NCBI GenBank assembly: GCA_027459785.1
Contig: DAIDGU010000071.1
Coordinates: forward strand, 1 to 64,000
Direction: 5' to 3'
Length of the DNA: 64,000 nt
Origin: Ktedonobacteria bacterium
GTDB lineage: Bacteria; Chloroflexota; Ktedonobacteria; Ktedonobacterales; JACDGC01
Positions 1 through 8,904 of this stretch are shown piece by piece. The translations under genes and the position numbers were made by a program. The notes beneath the pieces are model-generated. The model had not been told where the DNA came from. It did no database searches and saw only the letters and a list, made by a program, of their open reading frames with translations. Every line of letters begins with the position of its first letter. Within the stretch, counting starts at the first letter, position 1.

Positions 1-123
1 AGATAGACGTGACGTTGTGATTGCTCCGATCCTCACGCATACAGCCAGTGTACCACACAAGATGGCACGCTGTCACCGAGTACCAGGATACGTGTCGCTG
101 GGGGCGACCGCGCTTGCATTCCC

Positions 124-228
124 CTAGCGAGAAGCAAGGGGTATTGCGCGCGATCCTGCTAAGTCCTCTTGCACCTCGGTAGGCACCTCATCGATTCGTT
201 GTAGTGCGCGTTGCAACCGCTCGATCAT
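124..228 (-). CDS. possible small ORF, 34 residues, antitoxin-like start
   Basis: A 34-codon minus-strand frame opens with ATG about 9 bases behind a good Shine-Dalgarno stretch (AAAAGGAG). The first half (MIERLQRALQRIDEVP) resembles the amphipathic helix that begins many small antitoxin-type proteins; the second half does not, and the frame stops early. It may be a decayed antitoxin or chance. No toxin partner is visible on this side of the window edge, and lines 1-316 hold nothing else I can name. Confidence 0.25.
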   Translation of the reverse strand: MIERLQRALQRIDEVPTEVQEDLAGSRAIPLASR

Positions 229-285
229 GTCCAATGGCTCCTTTTCAGCTTTAGTTCTTTAGCCTAACGCTGTGCCATCCCTTAG

Positions 286-306
286 ACGAAGGAATGCTAC
301 CTTCGT
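286..306 (-). other. hairpin downstream of the phoR-like gene
   Basis: A 7-bp perfect stem (ACGAAGG / CCTTCGT) with a 7-base loop lies just past the stop of the minus-strand kinase gene. It could end that transcript, but no run of T follows it on the minus strand, so its role is uncertain. Confidence 0.35.
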
Positions 307-316
307 TGATAACACC

Positions 317-1606
317 TTACTTCGCCCGCTGGGCCAGGGGCAGGGTGAACGAGAAGACACTGCCGCGCCCTAGCTGGCTTTCGACCCAGATCTGCCCGTG
401 GTGCGCCTCCACGATGTAGCGCGCGATGGCCAGGCCCAGGCCCGTGCCGCCGTAGTGGCCCGGCAGCGTGGCGGGGCGTTGCTGGCGGGCGCGCTCACGG
501 TTGGGCAGGTCGCGCGCCTTGAAGAAGCGTTCGAAGACGCGGGGTAGGTCTTCCTCGGCGATACCCACCCCCGTGTCGCGCACCTGCACCAGCACCAGCG
601 GCGCGGTGATCGGCTGGGGCGCGAGCTGGCCCGTGGGGCGCGGCGTCAGCGCCATCCGGTGATCCTGCGGCATAATCGCCTCGGCGCTGAGGGTGATGCT
701 GCCGCCATCCGGCGTAAACTTGATGGCGTTGTGGATGAGGTTGATCAGCACCTGGCCGATACGTTCGCCATCAGCCTGCACGGCGGGGATGCTCTCACTC
801 GCCTCCACCATCAAGCTGATGCGGCGCTCATCCGCCAGGGGTCGCATGCGCTCGGCGGAAACTTCCAGCACGCCGGCGATGTCCGTCGGCTCCAATTCCA
901 GCTTGATGCGCCCCGACTCAATGCGGCTGAGTTCCAGCAGGTCGTCTACCAGGCCCGTCAGGTGATCGACCTCGCCAGCGATGCGCCCGGCCATCGGGGG
1001 CGCGGCGACGGGATCTTCCGCCATGGTGTCGGCCAGCGTTTCGGCCAGCAGCTTGACGGAGGCCAGCGGCGTGCGCAACTCGTGCGAGACGGAGGCGACG
1101 AAGTCCTTGCGCACCTTTTCCAGGTAGCGTAGTTGCGTCTCATCGTCGATGAACAGCAACAGGTGCGAGATCGTGCCGTCGTCGCTCGCGCCCGCCGTCG
1201 GCAGTGCCAGCGGCTGCACCGTCACATGCCACGTCTCGCGGTCCGCCGCGCGGGAGATGGTGCGCTCCTGCGCCGCGCCGGTGGTGGCGGCGGCGATCAG
1301 CATCTGCGTCGTCTCGTAATCTTGAAATACTTTGGCCAACACCTGGCCCAGCACGCGCTCGCGCGGTAACTCCACCATATACAGCGCCGGCAAGTTGGCA
1401 TAGAGGATGACGCGATCCGCCGTCGTCAAAAACACGGGGCGCGGGATCGCCTCGATCAGCGTGCGGATCAGCCGGTCGATCTCGCCGCCCGGCACGGCGC
1501 GGCCCTCACCGGGAAGCGGCCCCTCCCGCGCGCGCAGGTGCTCGCGCCAGGCATACCATCCCAGCCCCCCGATAAGCGCGATCAGCAGCGCGATGAGCCA
1601 GCCCAT
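317..1606 (-). CDS. phoR: PhoR-type sensor histidine kinase
   Basis: This is a membrane-anchored histidine kinase of 429 residues. One N-terminal membrane segment (residues 3-20) is followed by a PAS-like region (about 45-155), a HisKA dimerisation helix with the phospho-acceptor His175 in [10 protein letters not shown], and a HATPase domain with an N box ([11 protein letters not shown]), G1 ([11 protein letters not shown]) and G2 ([13 protein letters not shown]). The architecture matches PhoR. It is transcribed divergently from the pst-phoU-phoB genes, which supports a role in sensing phosphate limitation through the Pst-PhoU complex and phosphorylating the regulator at 6504-7214. A purine-rich AAAGGATC lies about 9 bases before the ATG. 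The assignment as PhoR rests on context; the kinase family is certain. Confidence 0.88.
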   Translation of the reverse strand: MGWLIALLIALIGGLGWYAWREHLRAREGPLPGEGRAVPGGEIDRLIRTLIEAIPRPVFLTTADRVILYANLPALYMVELPRERVLGQVLAKVFQDYETTQMLIAAATTGAAQERTISRAADRETWHVTVQPLALPTAGASDDGTISHLLLFIDDETQLRYLEKVRKDFVASVSHELRTPLASVKLLAETLADTMAEDPVAAPPMAGRIAGEVDHLTGLVDDLLELSRIESGRIKLELEPTDIAGVLEVSAERMRPLADERRISLMVEASESIPAVQADGERIGQVLINLIHNAIKFTPDGGSITLSAEAIMPQDHRMALTPRPTGQLAPQPITAPLVLVQVRDTGVGIAEEDLPRVFERFFKARDLPNRERARQQRPATLPGHYGGTGLGLAIARYIVEAHHGQIWVESQLGRGSVFSFTLPLAQRAK

Positions 1607-1727
1607 AAGACATCGATCCTTTTGGCGTAAAGTAGCAGCGTGTATGTGATCACTTCAGCATACCATCTCAACGCCAACCGCGATAAATCCGGCAAAATCT
1701 CGTTTTCGCGCACCATCAAGCATCCAG

Positions 1728-1765
1728 ATAACATAGATTTAACATTGATAACACATACTTAATAC
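1728..1765 (+). promoter_or_regulatory. putative PHO box (TAACA direct repeats)
   Basis: The phoR-pstS intergenic region carries TAACA at 1729, 1740 and 1749 and TAATA at 1760, giving spacings of 11, 9 and 11 bases. PhoB/PhoP-type regulators bind direct repeats with one-helical-turn spacing, and the Bacillus PhoP repeat is TTAACA-like. A GATAAT hexamer near 1777 could be the -10 element for pstS. This would let the PhoB homologue at 6504-7214 control both divergent transcripts. Confidence 0.45.
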
Positions 1766-1866
1766 GAGGAGATTACGATAATACTCGGTCGCAGGAAAGC
1801 GCACCTGAGCGGTTTCCGGCAAGACGACCCTTGTATTGTCCACACTCCCACAACCTTGGAGGTTCC

Positions 1867-2892
1867 ATGTCTCCTTTCGCGTTCCAGAAGTTCGGTCGCA
1901 AGATGCTCGGCATCGGCGCGGTGGCGCTGTCCCTGACGATGGCGGCTTGCGGTGCTGGCGGCACGAGCGTCAGTTCGACGAGCAATGCCAGCCTGACGGC
2001 CTGCCATGTGGCACCGTCTGACCTTTCAACAGGCAGTGGCGGTAAAGCTACCGCGACAGCTGTCACACCTTCATTGAAAGGCCAGTCGATCAAGAGCGAC
2101 GGCTCAACCGCGTTACAACCGCTGCTGTCGCAGGCCGCGACTGAATTCGACACAGCAAATGGTACCAGCACCGCTATCGGCGTCGGTGGTTCAGGGACCG
2201 GCCTGGCAGATGTCGAAGCCGGCAAAGTGCAGTTGGGCGACTCGGATATCTTCTATCAAGATAAAACTTCGACCACTGGATACACCGACCTGGTCGATCA
2301 CCGTGTCGCGGCGGTCGCCTTCACCCTCGTCACCAGCCAGGATTTGTCCAGCACGGTGCAGAACCTGACCACAGATGAGATTCAGAAGATCTACAACGGC
2401 ACCTACACGAACTGGGCGCAGATTGGTGGACCGAATGAGCCGATCACGGTGGTGAATCGCCCGAATGGTTCTGGTACGCGCGCCACCTTCGAAAAGTACG
2501 TGCTGAACGCGACGAACGAGATTCCTGGTGTCCTGCTGACAAAGGACTCGACCGGCGCGGTGGCTTCGACCATCACGACGACCAAAGGTGCAATTGGGTA
2601 TGTAGCCACCGGCTTCGTGCTGGACCCACAATACAGCAGCAGCCTTTTCCCGGTGTGCATCGATGGATACGGCGCGACAGCGACGAACATCAATTCTGGC
2701 AACTACAAATATTGGAGCTACGAGCACGTTTACACGAAGGGGCAGCCCACGGCCTATGAAGCCGCGTTCCTGGCCTACGTAACCAGCTCGAACTTCCAAA
2801 GCATGGATGTGCCGTCGTTGGGCTTCCTGCGCGTTGACCAACTTTCGAGTGCGGCTACGGCCACGCATCCGCTGCCAGCGGGCGCGCAATAG
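1867..2892 (+). CDS. pstS: phosphate ABC transporter substrate-binding lipoprotein PstS
   Basis: PstS captures phosphate outside the membrane and hands it to PstC-PstA. The start is set at ATG 1867 because TTGGAGG ends 4-5 bases upstream; an upstream frame extension to 1831 has no ribosome site. The 341-residue product begins with a lipoprotein signal peptide with the lipobox LTMAAC (Cys28), followed by a Ser/Thr-rich linker. The mature part has the phosphate-binding signatures SDGSTALQPL, GVGGSGTGL and NRPNGSGTRATFEKYV typical of PstS. It is first in the pst operon. Confidence 0.93.
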   Translation: MSPFAFQKFGRKMLGIGAVALSLTMAACGAGGTSVSSTSNASLTACHVAPSDLSTGSGGKATATAVTPSLKGQSIKSDGSTALQPLLSQAATEFDTANGTSTAIGVGGSGTGLADVEAGKVQLGDSDIFYQDKTSTTGYTDLVDHRVAAVAFTLVTSQDLSSTVQNLTTDEIQKIYNGTYTNWAQIGGPNEPITVVNRPNGSGTRATFEKYVLNATNEIPGVLLTKDSTGAVASTITTTKGAIGYVATGFVLDPQYSSSLFPVCIDGYGATATNINSGNYKYWSYEHVYTKGQPTAYEAAFLAYVTSSNFQSMDVPSLGFLRVDQLSSAATATHPLPAGAQ

Positions 2893-2917
2893 GCTTGCGT
2901 CGCGCGACAAAATCTGC

Positions 2918-2947
2918 GAGCCGGGGAGACGACTGTATCCTCGGCTC
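2918..2947 (+). terminator. intercistronic hairpin after pstS (partial attenuator)
   Basis: GAGCCG and CGGCTC pair around an 18-base interior in the 97-bp pstS-pstC gap. There is no T run, so it probably protects or partly terminates the pstS message, which would favour the binding protein over the permease. The role is inferred. Confidence 0.4.
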
Positions 2948-2989
2948 AACAGTTAGGAGCGCACCGTCGCTCTGAGGTAACGATGTCGC

Positions 2990-3952
2990 ATGACGACCGG
3001 ATTAACACTACGTTTGCTCGGCGCGGTATGGAGTAAATTCCGCAAGCCCTTACGGCTAGAGTTCAACCGCGATACGCCTGGCGCGCTCGTCTTCGGCTTC
3101 TTCGCTGCGCTGGTCATCCTCACCCTTTTCGCCGTCTACGTTTTTGTCGGCTCACAAGCCTTCAACACATTTAGCCAAAGTCATATCTCGGCAGGTACGT
3201 TTTTTGGCACCAAAATCTGGGACGGTGAGCAAAACTTTGGCACTCTCGTTTTCACCGTCGGCTCGCTGTCGTTGATGGTATGTACCCTCATCTTCGCAGT
3301 ACCGCTTTCCGTTGCCACGGCCCTTTTCATCACCGAATTAGCCCCGCCCTGGCTGGGAACATTGTTGCGCAATATCGTCGAACTTTTGCTTGGTATCCCT
3401 TCGGTCATTTTCGGCCTGATCGGCCTGCTGGTGATTGTGCCGCAGGTTAGCAATCTCCTGGGTTTTGCGGATTACAGCGGCCAGGGAATCGTTGCCGCAG
3501 TCATCGTCATCACTTTCATGATCGTCCCAACAATCACCACTATCGCTGTCGATGCCCTACGCACGGTCCCACGTGATCTGCGAGAAGGTGCGCTGGCACT
3601 GGGGGCGACGCGCTGGCAGATGATCACGCGCTCGCTCGTACCCGCCGCCGGCCCAGGCATCCTCACCGGCGTGATTTTGGGGGCGGCGCGGGTGCTGGGC
3701 GAAACGGTCGCGGTGGAACTGGTCATCGGGGGCGCGATTCAGTTTCCGTTTACCATCACATCGTTTCCGCCCTATTACACCATCGGCCCGACCAGCACCC
3801 TGACGCTGGCACTACTCGATAACTTTAAAGAGGCGCTACCAGGTGAAACCGTGTATAACGCCATCTGGACGATCTCGTTCTACCTCCTCATCATCTCAGC
3901 GATCTTTGTCGGTCTTAGCCGCTTCGTCACGAGCAGGAGGGCGTATCGATGA
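2990..3952 (+). CDS. pstC: phosphate ABC transporter permease PstC
   Basis: This 320-residue inner-membrane permease has about six hydrophobic segments, the first near residues 35-55. It carries the EAA-type coupling loop (EGALALGATRWQM, about residues 200-212) that contacts the ATPase, plus the PstC-typical SHISAGTFFGTKIWDG loop. It forms the channel with PstA. The last four bases overlap the start of pstA (ATGA), so the two are translationally coupled. An AGGT motif lies about 12 bases before the ATG, which is rather far. Confidence 0.93.
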   Translation: MTTGLTLRLLGAVWSKFRKPLRLEFNRDTPGALVFGFFAALVILTLFAVYVFVGSQAFNTFSQSHISAGTFFGTKIWDGEQNFGTLVFTVGSLSLMVCTLIFAVPLSVATALFITELAPPWLGTLLRNIVELLLGIPSVIFGLIGLLVIVPQVSNLLGFADYSGQGIVAAVIVITFMIVPTITTIAVDALRTVPRDLREGALALGATRWQMITRSLVPAAGPGILTGVILGAARVLGETVAVELVIGGAIQFPFTITSFPPYYTIGPTSTLTLALLDNFKEALPGETVYNAIWTISFYLLIISAIFVGLSRFVTSRRAYR

Positions 3953-4914
3953 CCGCCATCAGTGAAGCACGCAGTGGGACGCTCACGCGCCGCGTGCGGC
4001 GTCAGGCATCCAAACGGCAATTCGCTAAGATTAGCGATCGCGCGGCAACGGCGCTCCTCTGGATGATCGCGGGGTTCATCGCGCTGGTTCTGTTTTACAT
4101 CGTGGCTTATTCCGTCATACAGGGCATCCCTGCGATCACGCATCTCGGTGTGATGCGATTCTTGACAAGCGGGGATCCGAATCTGGGCATCGGGCCGCAG
4201 ATTTTCAACACCTTCTACTTGCTGCTGTTGTCGCTGGTCGTGATGATTCCTGTAGGCATCAGCGCGGCGATCTACATGGTGGAGTACGCGCGGCAAGGGA
4301 TCTTCGTCAGCATCTTACGGTTTGCGACGGAAACGCTCACCAGTGTCCCCTCGATTGTCATCGGCATCTTCGGATCATTCCTGTTCGTTTCAACCGAGGC
4401 GTATACAGTTGGCCCGCTCACCGTTCACGGCTTCGGCCTGACGTTCTCGCGCATTGCTGGTGCGCTGACTTTGGCGGTGCTGAACCTGCCCTGGATGTTA
4501 CGTACCACGGAAGACGCGCTGCGGGCGGTGCCGAATGAATATCGTGAGGCCAGCATGGCGTTAGGCGCGACGCGCGTAAAAACGGTATTCCGAGTGATCC
4601 TGCCGGCGGCCATTCCCGGCATCATCACCGGCATCCTGATTGTGGCAGGTCGTGTTACTGGCGAATCTGCCGCGCTGTTTTTCACGGCGGGCGAGGGTGG
4701 TGCGCCGACGGGCTGGCTGACGCCGAAACTGAGCCTTTCGGGCGACACTCTGGCAGTACATGCCTATACGCTCTTCGCGGAAAACCCCGGCGCGAACGCC
4801 CTAGCATTACGCCTGGGTACCTCGCTTGTGTTGATCGTGATCGTGCTCGTCTTCAATGTCGTCGCGCGCATCATCGGCAATGTCGTCAACCGCCGCTTTA
4901 TGGGCGCAAAGTAG
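3949..4914 (+). CDS. pstA: phosphate ABC transporter permease PstA
   Basis: This 321-residue permease partners PstC. It has a basic N-terminal cytoplasmic tail (about 45 residues), six predicted membrane segments, the EAA loop EASMALGATRVKTV and the PstA-typical GESAALFFTAG stretch. The start overlaps the pstC stop codon, and the stop codon is overlapped by the ribosome site of pstB, so the three genes are tightly coupled. Confidence 0.93.
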   Translation: MTAISEARSGTLTRRVRRQASKRQFAKISDRAATALLWMIAGFIALVLFYIVAYSVIQGIPAITHLGVMRFLTSGDPNLGIGPQIFNTFYLLLLSLVVMIPVGISAAIYMVEYARQGIFVSILRFATETLTSVPSIVIGIFGSFLFVSTEAYTVGPLTVHGFGLTFSRIAGALTLAVLNLPWMLRTTEDALRAVPNEYREASMALGATRVKTVFRVILPAAIPGIITGILIVAGRVTGESAALFFTAGEGGAPTGWLTPKLSLSGDTLAVHAYTLFAENPGANALALRLGTSLVLIVIVLVFNVVARIIGNVVNRRFMGAK

Positions 4915-4920
4915 GAGTAT

Positions 4921-5793
4921 ATGATGGCACAACAACGTGTCAGTCCCTCAGCAAATCAGCGTGAGGACGTGAAGCGCGTCGATGAGGCGGTGCTGCAAAC
5001 TGATGCCCATACCCAAACGCAGATGACACGTCCAGAAGGGCCGATTAAGGTAGAGACGCTGGCATTGAACGTCTACTACGGGACGAATCATGCGATCAAG
5101 AACGTCAGCTTGCCGATCCCGGAAAAGCAGGTAACGGCGTTCATGGGACCGTCCGGTTGTGGCAAATCCACCTTCTTGCGCGCCTTGAACCGCATGCACG
5201 ATCTGGTGCCAGCGGCGCGGGTGACGGGCCAGGTGTTGCTTGACGGTACCGATATTTATGCGCCCAGTGAAGATGTTGTTGCCCTCCGCCAGCATATCGG
5301 TATGGTCTTCCAGCGACCCAATCCCTTCCCTAAGTCGATCTTCGAGAACGTGGCGTATGGGCTGAAGATCATGGGCGGCCTGAGCAAGAGCGAGATCGCC
5401 GACCGCGTGGAGGTGAGCTTGAAGGGCGCGGCGCTGTGGGACGAGGTGAAGGATCGGCTGAACCACAGCGCGTTGGGGCTTTCCGGCGGGCAACAGCAGC
5501 GGCTGTGCATCGCTCGCGCGCTGGCCGTGGAACCGGAAGTGTTGCTGATGGACGAGCCGGCCTCCGCGCTGGACCCCATCGCCACACTGAAGATCGAAGA
5601 CCTTGTGCGGGAGTTGCGGCAGAACTATACTATAGCTATCGTGACGCACAATCTGCAACAGGCGGGGCGCATCTCGCAGTATACCGGCTTCTTTCTGACG
5701 GGATCGCTCATCGAATATGGTCCGACGACGGACATCTTCGAGCGCCCGCGCGACAAGCGCACGGAAGATTTTATCACAGGGCGTTTCGGCTAG
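4921..5793 (+). CDS. pstB: phosphate ABC transporter ATPase PstB
   Basis: This is the ATPase that powers phosphate import. The Walker A motif GPSGCGKST (about residues 76-84), signature [15 protein letters not shown], Walker [14 protein letters not shown] and the H-loop IVTHNLQQA are all intact, and [11 protein letters not shown] is diagnostic for PstB. Two ATGs sit at 4921 and 4924; AGGAG overlapping the pstA stop favours 4924 on spacing. The N terminus is about 40 residues longer than most PstB proteins and is hydrophilic. Confidence 0.94.
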   Translation: MMAQQRVSPSANQREDVKRVDEAVLQTDAHTQTQMTRPEGPIKVETLALNVYYGTNHAIKNVSLPIPEKQVTAFMGPSGCGKSTFLRALNRMHDLVPAARVTGQVLLDGTDIYAPSEDVVALRQHIGMVFQRPNPFPKSIFENVAYGLKIMGGLSKSEIADRVEVSLKGAALWDEVKDRLNHSALGLSGGQQQRLCIARALAVEPEVLLMDEPASALDPIATLKIEDLVRELRQNYTIAIVTHNLQQAGRISQYTGFFLTGSLIEYGPTTDIFERPRDKRTEDFITGRFG

Positions 5794-5842
5794 CAGCCTG
5801 CGACAGCCTGGGGGCATGGCGTAGCCGGAAGGGAGGCCGCGC

Positions 5843-6496
5843 ATGGCACGTGACGGACTGAGCTTCGAGATGCAACGCATCGAGGAGACGCTCATGCAAA
5901 TGGCTGTCTTCGTTGAAGAACTGATCGCGCAGTCGATGGACGCGATGGCGCACGGCGACGAGCGCCTGGCCGACGACGTGATGGCGAAGGACCGCGAGGC
6001 CGATCATCTGCGCACCGTTATCCGCCGCCAGGTCATCCACGTTATCGAGCGTTGGGCACCGGTGGGCATCGCGCTGCGCAAGATCATCGCTTTCCAACTG
6101 ATCGCCGACGAATTGGAGCGCATCGGCGATTACGCCGTGCATGTCGCGCGCAACGCGCGCGTGGCCGTGCGCAGCCTGCCGCTGGATATCATCGGCGAGA
6201 TCAATGAGATGGCGCGGCTGGTGCGCCAGCAGGTGCGCGAGGGTGTGCGGGCGCTGGCGCTGGCCGACGAAGCGGTGGCACGCCAGGTGTGCGCGCTGGA
6301 TGGTGCCATCGACACGCACCAGTGGGCGCTGATGGCCGCGATGCAGCGCCACATGCGCGAGAACCCGGACATCGTGCCGGTGGCGGCCCAGTTGCTCTTC
6401 GCCATCCGCGACATGGAACGCATCGGCGACCGCATCTCCAACATCAGCGAAGACGTGATCTACATCATTACTGGCAAGCACGAGAAGCTCAATTGA
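5843..6496 (+). CDS. phoU: phosphate regulator PhoU
   Basis: PhoU links the Pst transporter to the PhoR kinase and holds the Pho response off when phosphate is plentiful. The 217-residue protein is made of two similar three-helix bundles, each with the metal-binding-type motif: DELERIGDYAVHVARN in the first and DMERIGDRISNISEDV in the second. GGGAGG lies 7 bases before the ATG. It sits between pstB and the phoB-like regulator, the usual place. Confidence 0.94.
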   Translation: MARDGLSFEMQRIEETLMQMAVFVEELIAQSMDAMAHGDERLADDVMAKDREADHLRTVIRRQVIHVIERWAPVGIALRKIIAFQLIADELERIGDYAVHVARNARVAVRSLPLDIIGEINEMARLVRQQVREGVRALALADEAVARQVCALDGAIDTHQWALMAAMQRHMRENPDIVPVAAQLLFAIRDMERIGDRISNISEDVIYIITGKHEKLN

Positions 6497-6503
6497 GGCG
6501 CGC

Positions 6504-7214
6504 ATGAGTAGCACGATTCTGCTCGTCGAAGACGATGCCACGCTACGCGACACGCTGGCCTATCGCCTGCGCCACGACGGCTATCAGGTCGTCACGGCAG
6601 CGGATGGCGTGCAGGCCGTGAATGCCGCGCGCAAGACGCGCCCGGACCTGATCGTGCTGGATCTCATGTTGCCAGGGCTGGACGGGCTGGAAGTCTGCAA
6701 GCAGGTGCGCGCGATGCCCGAAACGCAGGCCGCGCCGATCATCATGCTGACCGCCCGCGCCGAAGAGAGTGACAAGATCCTGGGCCTGGAACTGGGCGCG
6801 GATGATTACGTCACCAAGCCCTTCAGTTGGCCCGAATTGCGGGCGCGCATCCGCACGCAACTCCGTCGCCATGAACAAAATGCCGCCGATAGCCTGACCA
6901 CCCCCGCGAAGCAAGGCATCATCGAGGCCGAACCCCTGCGCATCGACCTGGATCGCCGCCAGGTGTGGCTGAACGGCCAGGAGGTGGAGATGGCCGCGCG
7001 CCTCTTCGATCTGCTGGTGTACATCGTGCGCCATCGCGGCATCGTCCTCACACGCGGGCGGCTACTGGAACACGTCTGGGGCTACGACTACGGCGGCGAC
7101 ACCCGCACGGTGGACGTGCATGTGCGCTGGCTGCGCGAGAAGATCGAGCACGATCCCTCGAATCCGCGCCTGATCCAGACGGTGCGCGGCGTGGGCTATC
7201 GCTTCAAAGGCTAA
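6504..7214 (+). CDS. phoB: PhoB/PhoP-type response regulator
   Basis: This 236-residue OmpR-family regulator has a receiver domain (residues 4-120; acidic pair Glu9-Asp10-Asp11, phospho-acceptor Asp53, Lys105 in TKPF) and a C-terminal winged helix (about 140-235; RGRLLEHVWGYDYGGDTRTVDVHV). It begins 7 bases after phoU and closes the operon. It is the expected partner of the kinase at 317-1606, although other sensors could feed it. Confidence 0.88.
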   Translation: MSSTILLVEDDATLRDTLAYRLRHDGYQVVTAADGVQAVNAARKTRPDLIVLDLMLPGLDGLEVCKQVRAMPETQAAPIIMLTARAEESDKILGLELGADDYVTKPFSWPELRARIRTQLRRHEQNAADSLTTPAKQGIIEAEPLRIDLDRRQVWLNGQEVEMAARLFDLLVYIVRHRGIVLTRGRLLEHVWGYDYGGDTRTVDVHVRWLREKIEHDPSNPRLIQTVRGVGYRFKG

Positions 7215-7301
7215 CAATCGATCTAGGTTATTGTATTTCCATGATCACTTAATAGATTACTGATAATATCAGCCTCTTTAAGTGCAGGAACACTTTTAAT
7301 T

Positions 7302-7544
7302 TCACGCAGATGCCTCTTCCATTTTTGCGGGATAAACGATCTCATAACGGACAGCATCCGCCGCGTAATTCAGCGCCGCTTGAATCCCTTCGCGTGTAAT
7401 ATGCGGATGCATCTCAACCAATTGCTCGAAGGTTGTACCCGCAGCTATTTCACGCAAGATGTGTTCGACCGTGATGCGTGTCCCTGTGATGACGGGTTTG
7501 CCCAGCATAACGTTAGGGTTGGCGGTGATAAGTGGTGGCGTCAT
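7302..7544 (-). CDS. DUF433 family protein
   Basis: An 80-residue protein with the DUF433 pattern (PNVMLGKPVITGTRITVEHI, then HPHITREGIQAALNYAAD), a small helix-turn-helix-like fold often found as the antitoxin-like partner of a DUF5615 PIN-type toxin. No such toxin gene follows here; only about 90 non-coding bases lie downstream. GGAGGG lies 8 bases before the ATG. As a solitary copy its function is unknown. Confidence 0.75.
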   Translation of the reverse strand: MTPPLITANPNVMLGKPVITGTRITVEHILREIAAGTTFEQLVEMHPHITREGIQAALNYAADAVRYEIVYPAKMEEASA

Positions 7545-7645
7545 AATGCTGGCCCTCCGATGGAAATCCGCTGGCGATCATCTGTTAATCTATGATATCA
7601 TATACTAAACTAACGCGGATGATTCATCAGAAAGGTGCCGCTCCC

Positions 7646-8131
7646 ATGTTAGACGATGCCGATTTCGAGCGCCTGACAAAGATTATTGACTTGGCGATTG
7701 ATACGCGCGTGCGGGGGGTCATCGCTGAAGAGGTGCGCAAAATCGTTGATGAGCGCGTGACGGCGATCATTGATCAGCGCGTGGCGGCTATCGTTGATGC
7801 CCGCATGCAGTATTTCGAGGCACGCTTTGAGCGCCGCCTGAACGATTTTGAGAAACGCTTCGATGCCGCTGATAAACGCATGGACTCCATCGATAAGCGC
7901 ATGGATGCTATCGACAAACGTGTCGCCTCGTTAGAAGAGCAAGTCAGGGAATTGCGGGGCTTCGCTATCCAGACGCGCGACAAGCAGCGCGAGACCTACG
8001 CCCTGGTGACGCAGATCTGGGACAATCTGAAGGGGCTGTATTCGCGCGACATGGACCACGACGCCCGCCTGGATGTCGTCGAGCAGATCATCCGCCGCTG
8101 GGGAACGCCGCCCGCGCAGCCCCAAGGCTGA
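7646..8131 (+). CDS. coiled-coil protein of unknown function
   Basis: The 161-residue product is nearly all helix. Residues about 20-60 repeat a VDERVTAIIDQRVAAIVD-like unit and residues about 65-110 repeat an FDAADKRMDSIDKRMDAIDK-like heptad, so a long parallel coiled coil is expected. It has no signal peptide or membrane segment. The start at 7646 is preferred over an upstream in-frame ATG because AGAAAGGTG lies 8 bases before it. It resembles small coiled-coil proteins common in Chloroflexota and cyanobacteria; a function cannot be given. Confidence 0.6.
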   Translation: MLDDADFERLTKIIDLAIDTRVRGVIAEEVRKIVDERVTAIIDQRVAAIVDARMQYFEARFERRLNDFEKRFDAADKRMDSIDKRMDAIDKRVASLEEQVRELRGFAIQTRDKQRETYALVTQIWDNLKGLYSRDMDHDARLDVVEQIIRRWGTPPAQPQG

Positions 8132-8183
8132 GCTAGCTGGGAACGAGCAGCATCGATCAATTCGTTCATCTAGTTGCTTATGC

Positions 8184-8189
8184 TATAAT
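8184..8189 (+). promoter_or_regulatory. -10 element for scpB, probably leaderless message
   Basis: A perfect TATAAT ends 9 bases before the scpB ATG (8199), so transcription should start at or within about 3 bases of the start codon. The -35 position (TTCGTT at 8161, 17-base spacer) is weak. No Shine-Dalgarno sequence is present, as expected for a leaderless message. Confidence 0.55.
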
Positions 8190-8198
8190 GCTTCTGTT

Positions 8199-8870
8199 AT
8201 GCCTGATGATGTCGTTGCCCCAACTGAATCAACCGACCTAACTATGCCGCAATTGCTGGCGGCCATCGAGAGCGTGCTTTTTGTGGCGGGCCGCGCGCTG
8301 GAGATCGGCGATCTGCGCAAGCTGCTGGGCGTGGATGAGGGCGATCTGCACGCCGCGCTGGCGCTGCTGGGGACGCAGTATGTGCAGGAGCAGCGGGGGC
8401 TACGCATACAACACGCCGGCAGCCAGGTACAACTGGTCTCCGCGCCGGAAAACGCGCGCTTCGTGGCCGCGCTGCTGGGCATGCCCACCCACGCCCGCCT
8501 GACCGCCGCCGCGCTGGAAACCCTCGCCGTCATCGCCTATCGCCAGCCCATCACGCGCGCCCAACTTGAAACGATTCGCGGTGTGAATAGCGACCGTGCC
8601 TTGGCGACGTTGGTGCAGCACGGCCTCGTGCTGGAGGTCGGGCGTGCCAACACCGTCGGACGGCCCATCCTCTTCGGCACCACCCCGGAATTCTTGCAAC
8701 AATTCGGCCTCAGCGGCCTGGACGCGCTACCCACCATCGACTTCGCTGAAGCCGAGCAGCGCGCCACCGATGCCCGCGCCATCCGCGCCGCCGTCGCCCC
8801 CAGCGACACACAACAGATGGCCCTGCCACTGGGGGATACGGGACGGGAACACGAAGGCCACGAAGAATAA
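8199..8870 (+). CDS. scpB: segregation and condensation protein B (ScpB)
   Basis: ScpB is the winged-helix kleisin partner of the SMC condensin complex, needed for chromosome compaction and segregation. The 223-residue product shows the ScpB hallmarks: a first winged helix (AIESVLFVAGRALEIGDLRK), a second one around LETLAVIAYRQPITRAQLE and IRGVNSDRALATLVQHGLV, and GRPILFGTTPEFLQQFGL. The start at 8199 removes an implausible N-terminal extension. scpA is not next to it. The C-terminal GREHEGHEE is encoded by a dispersed repeat that has entered the end of the gene. Confidence 0.9.
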   Translation: MPDDVVAPTESTDLTMPQLLAAIESVLFVAGRALEIGDLRKLLGVDEGDLHAALALLGTQYVQEQRGLRIQHAGSQVQLVSAPENARFVAALLGMPTHARLTAAALETLAVIAYRQPITRAQLETIRGVNSDRALATLVQHGLVLEVGRANTVGRPILFGTTPEFLQQFGLSGLDALPTIDFAEAEQRATDARAIRAAVAPSDTQQMALPLGDTGREHEGHEE

Positions 8871-8895
8871 AGAAGGCCACGAAAAGGACGGGAAA
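8847..8895 (+). repeat. dispersed CACGAAGG-type repeat at the end of scpB
   Basis: GAACACGAAGGCCACGAAGAA and a second GAAGGCCACGAAAAGG unit overlap the scpB stop codon. The same short units recur, in reverse orientation, at 10046-10100 and as an inverted pair at 40984-41091. Confidence 0.55.
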
Positions 8896-8904
8896 AGGAG
8901 GGCT

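Noticed and set aside
8596..8904. N-terminal extension of the zinc-ribbon gene into scpB
   Set aside because: It is scpB in another frame; a strong ribosome site places the start at 8905.
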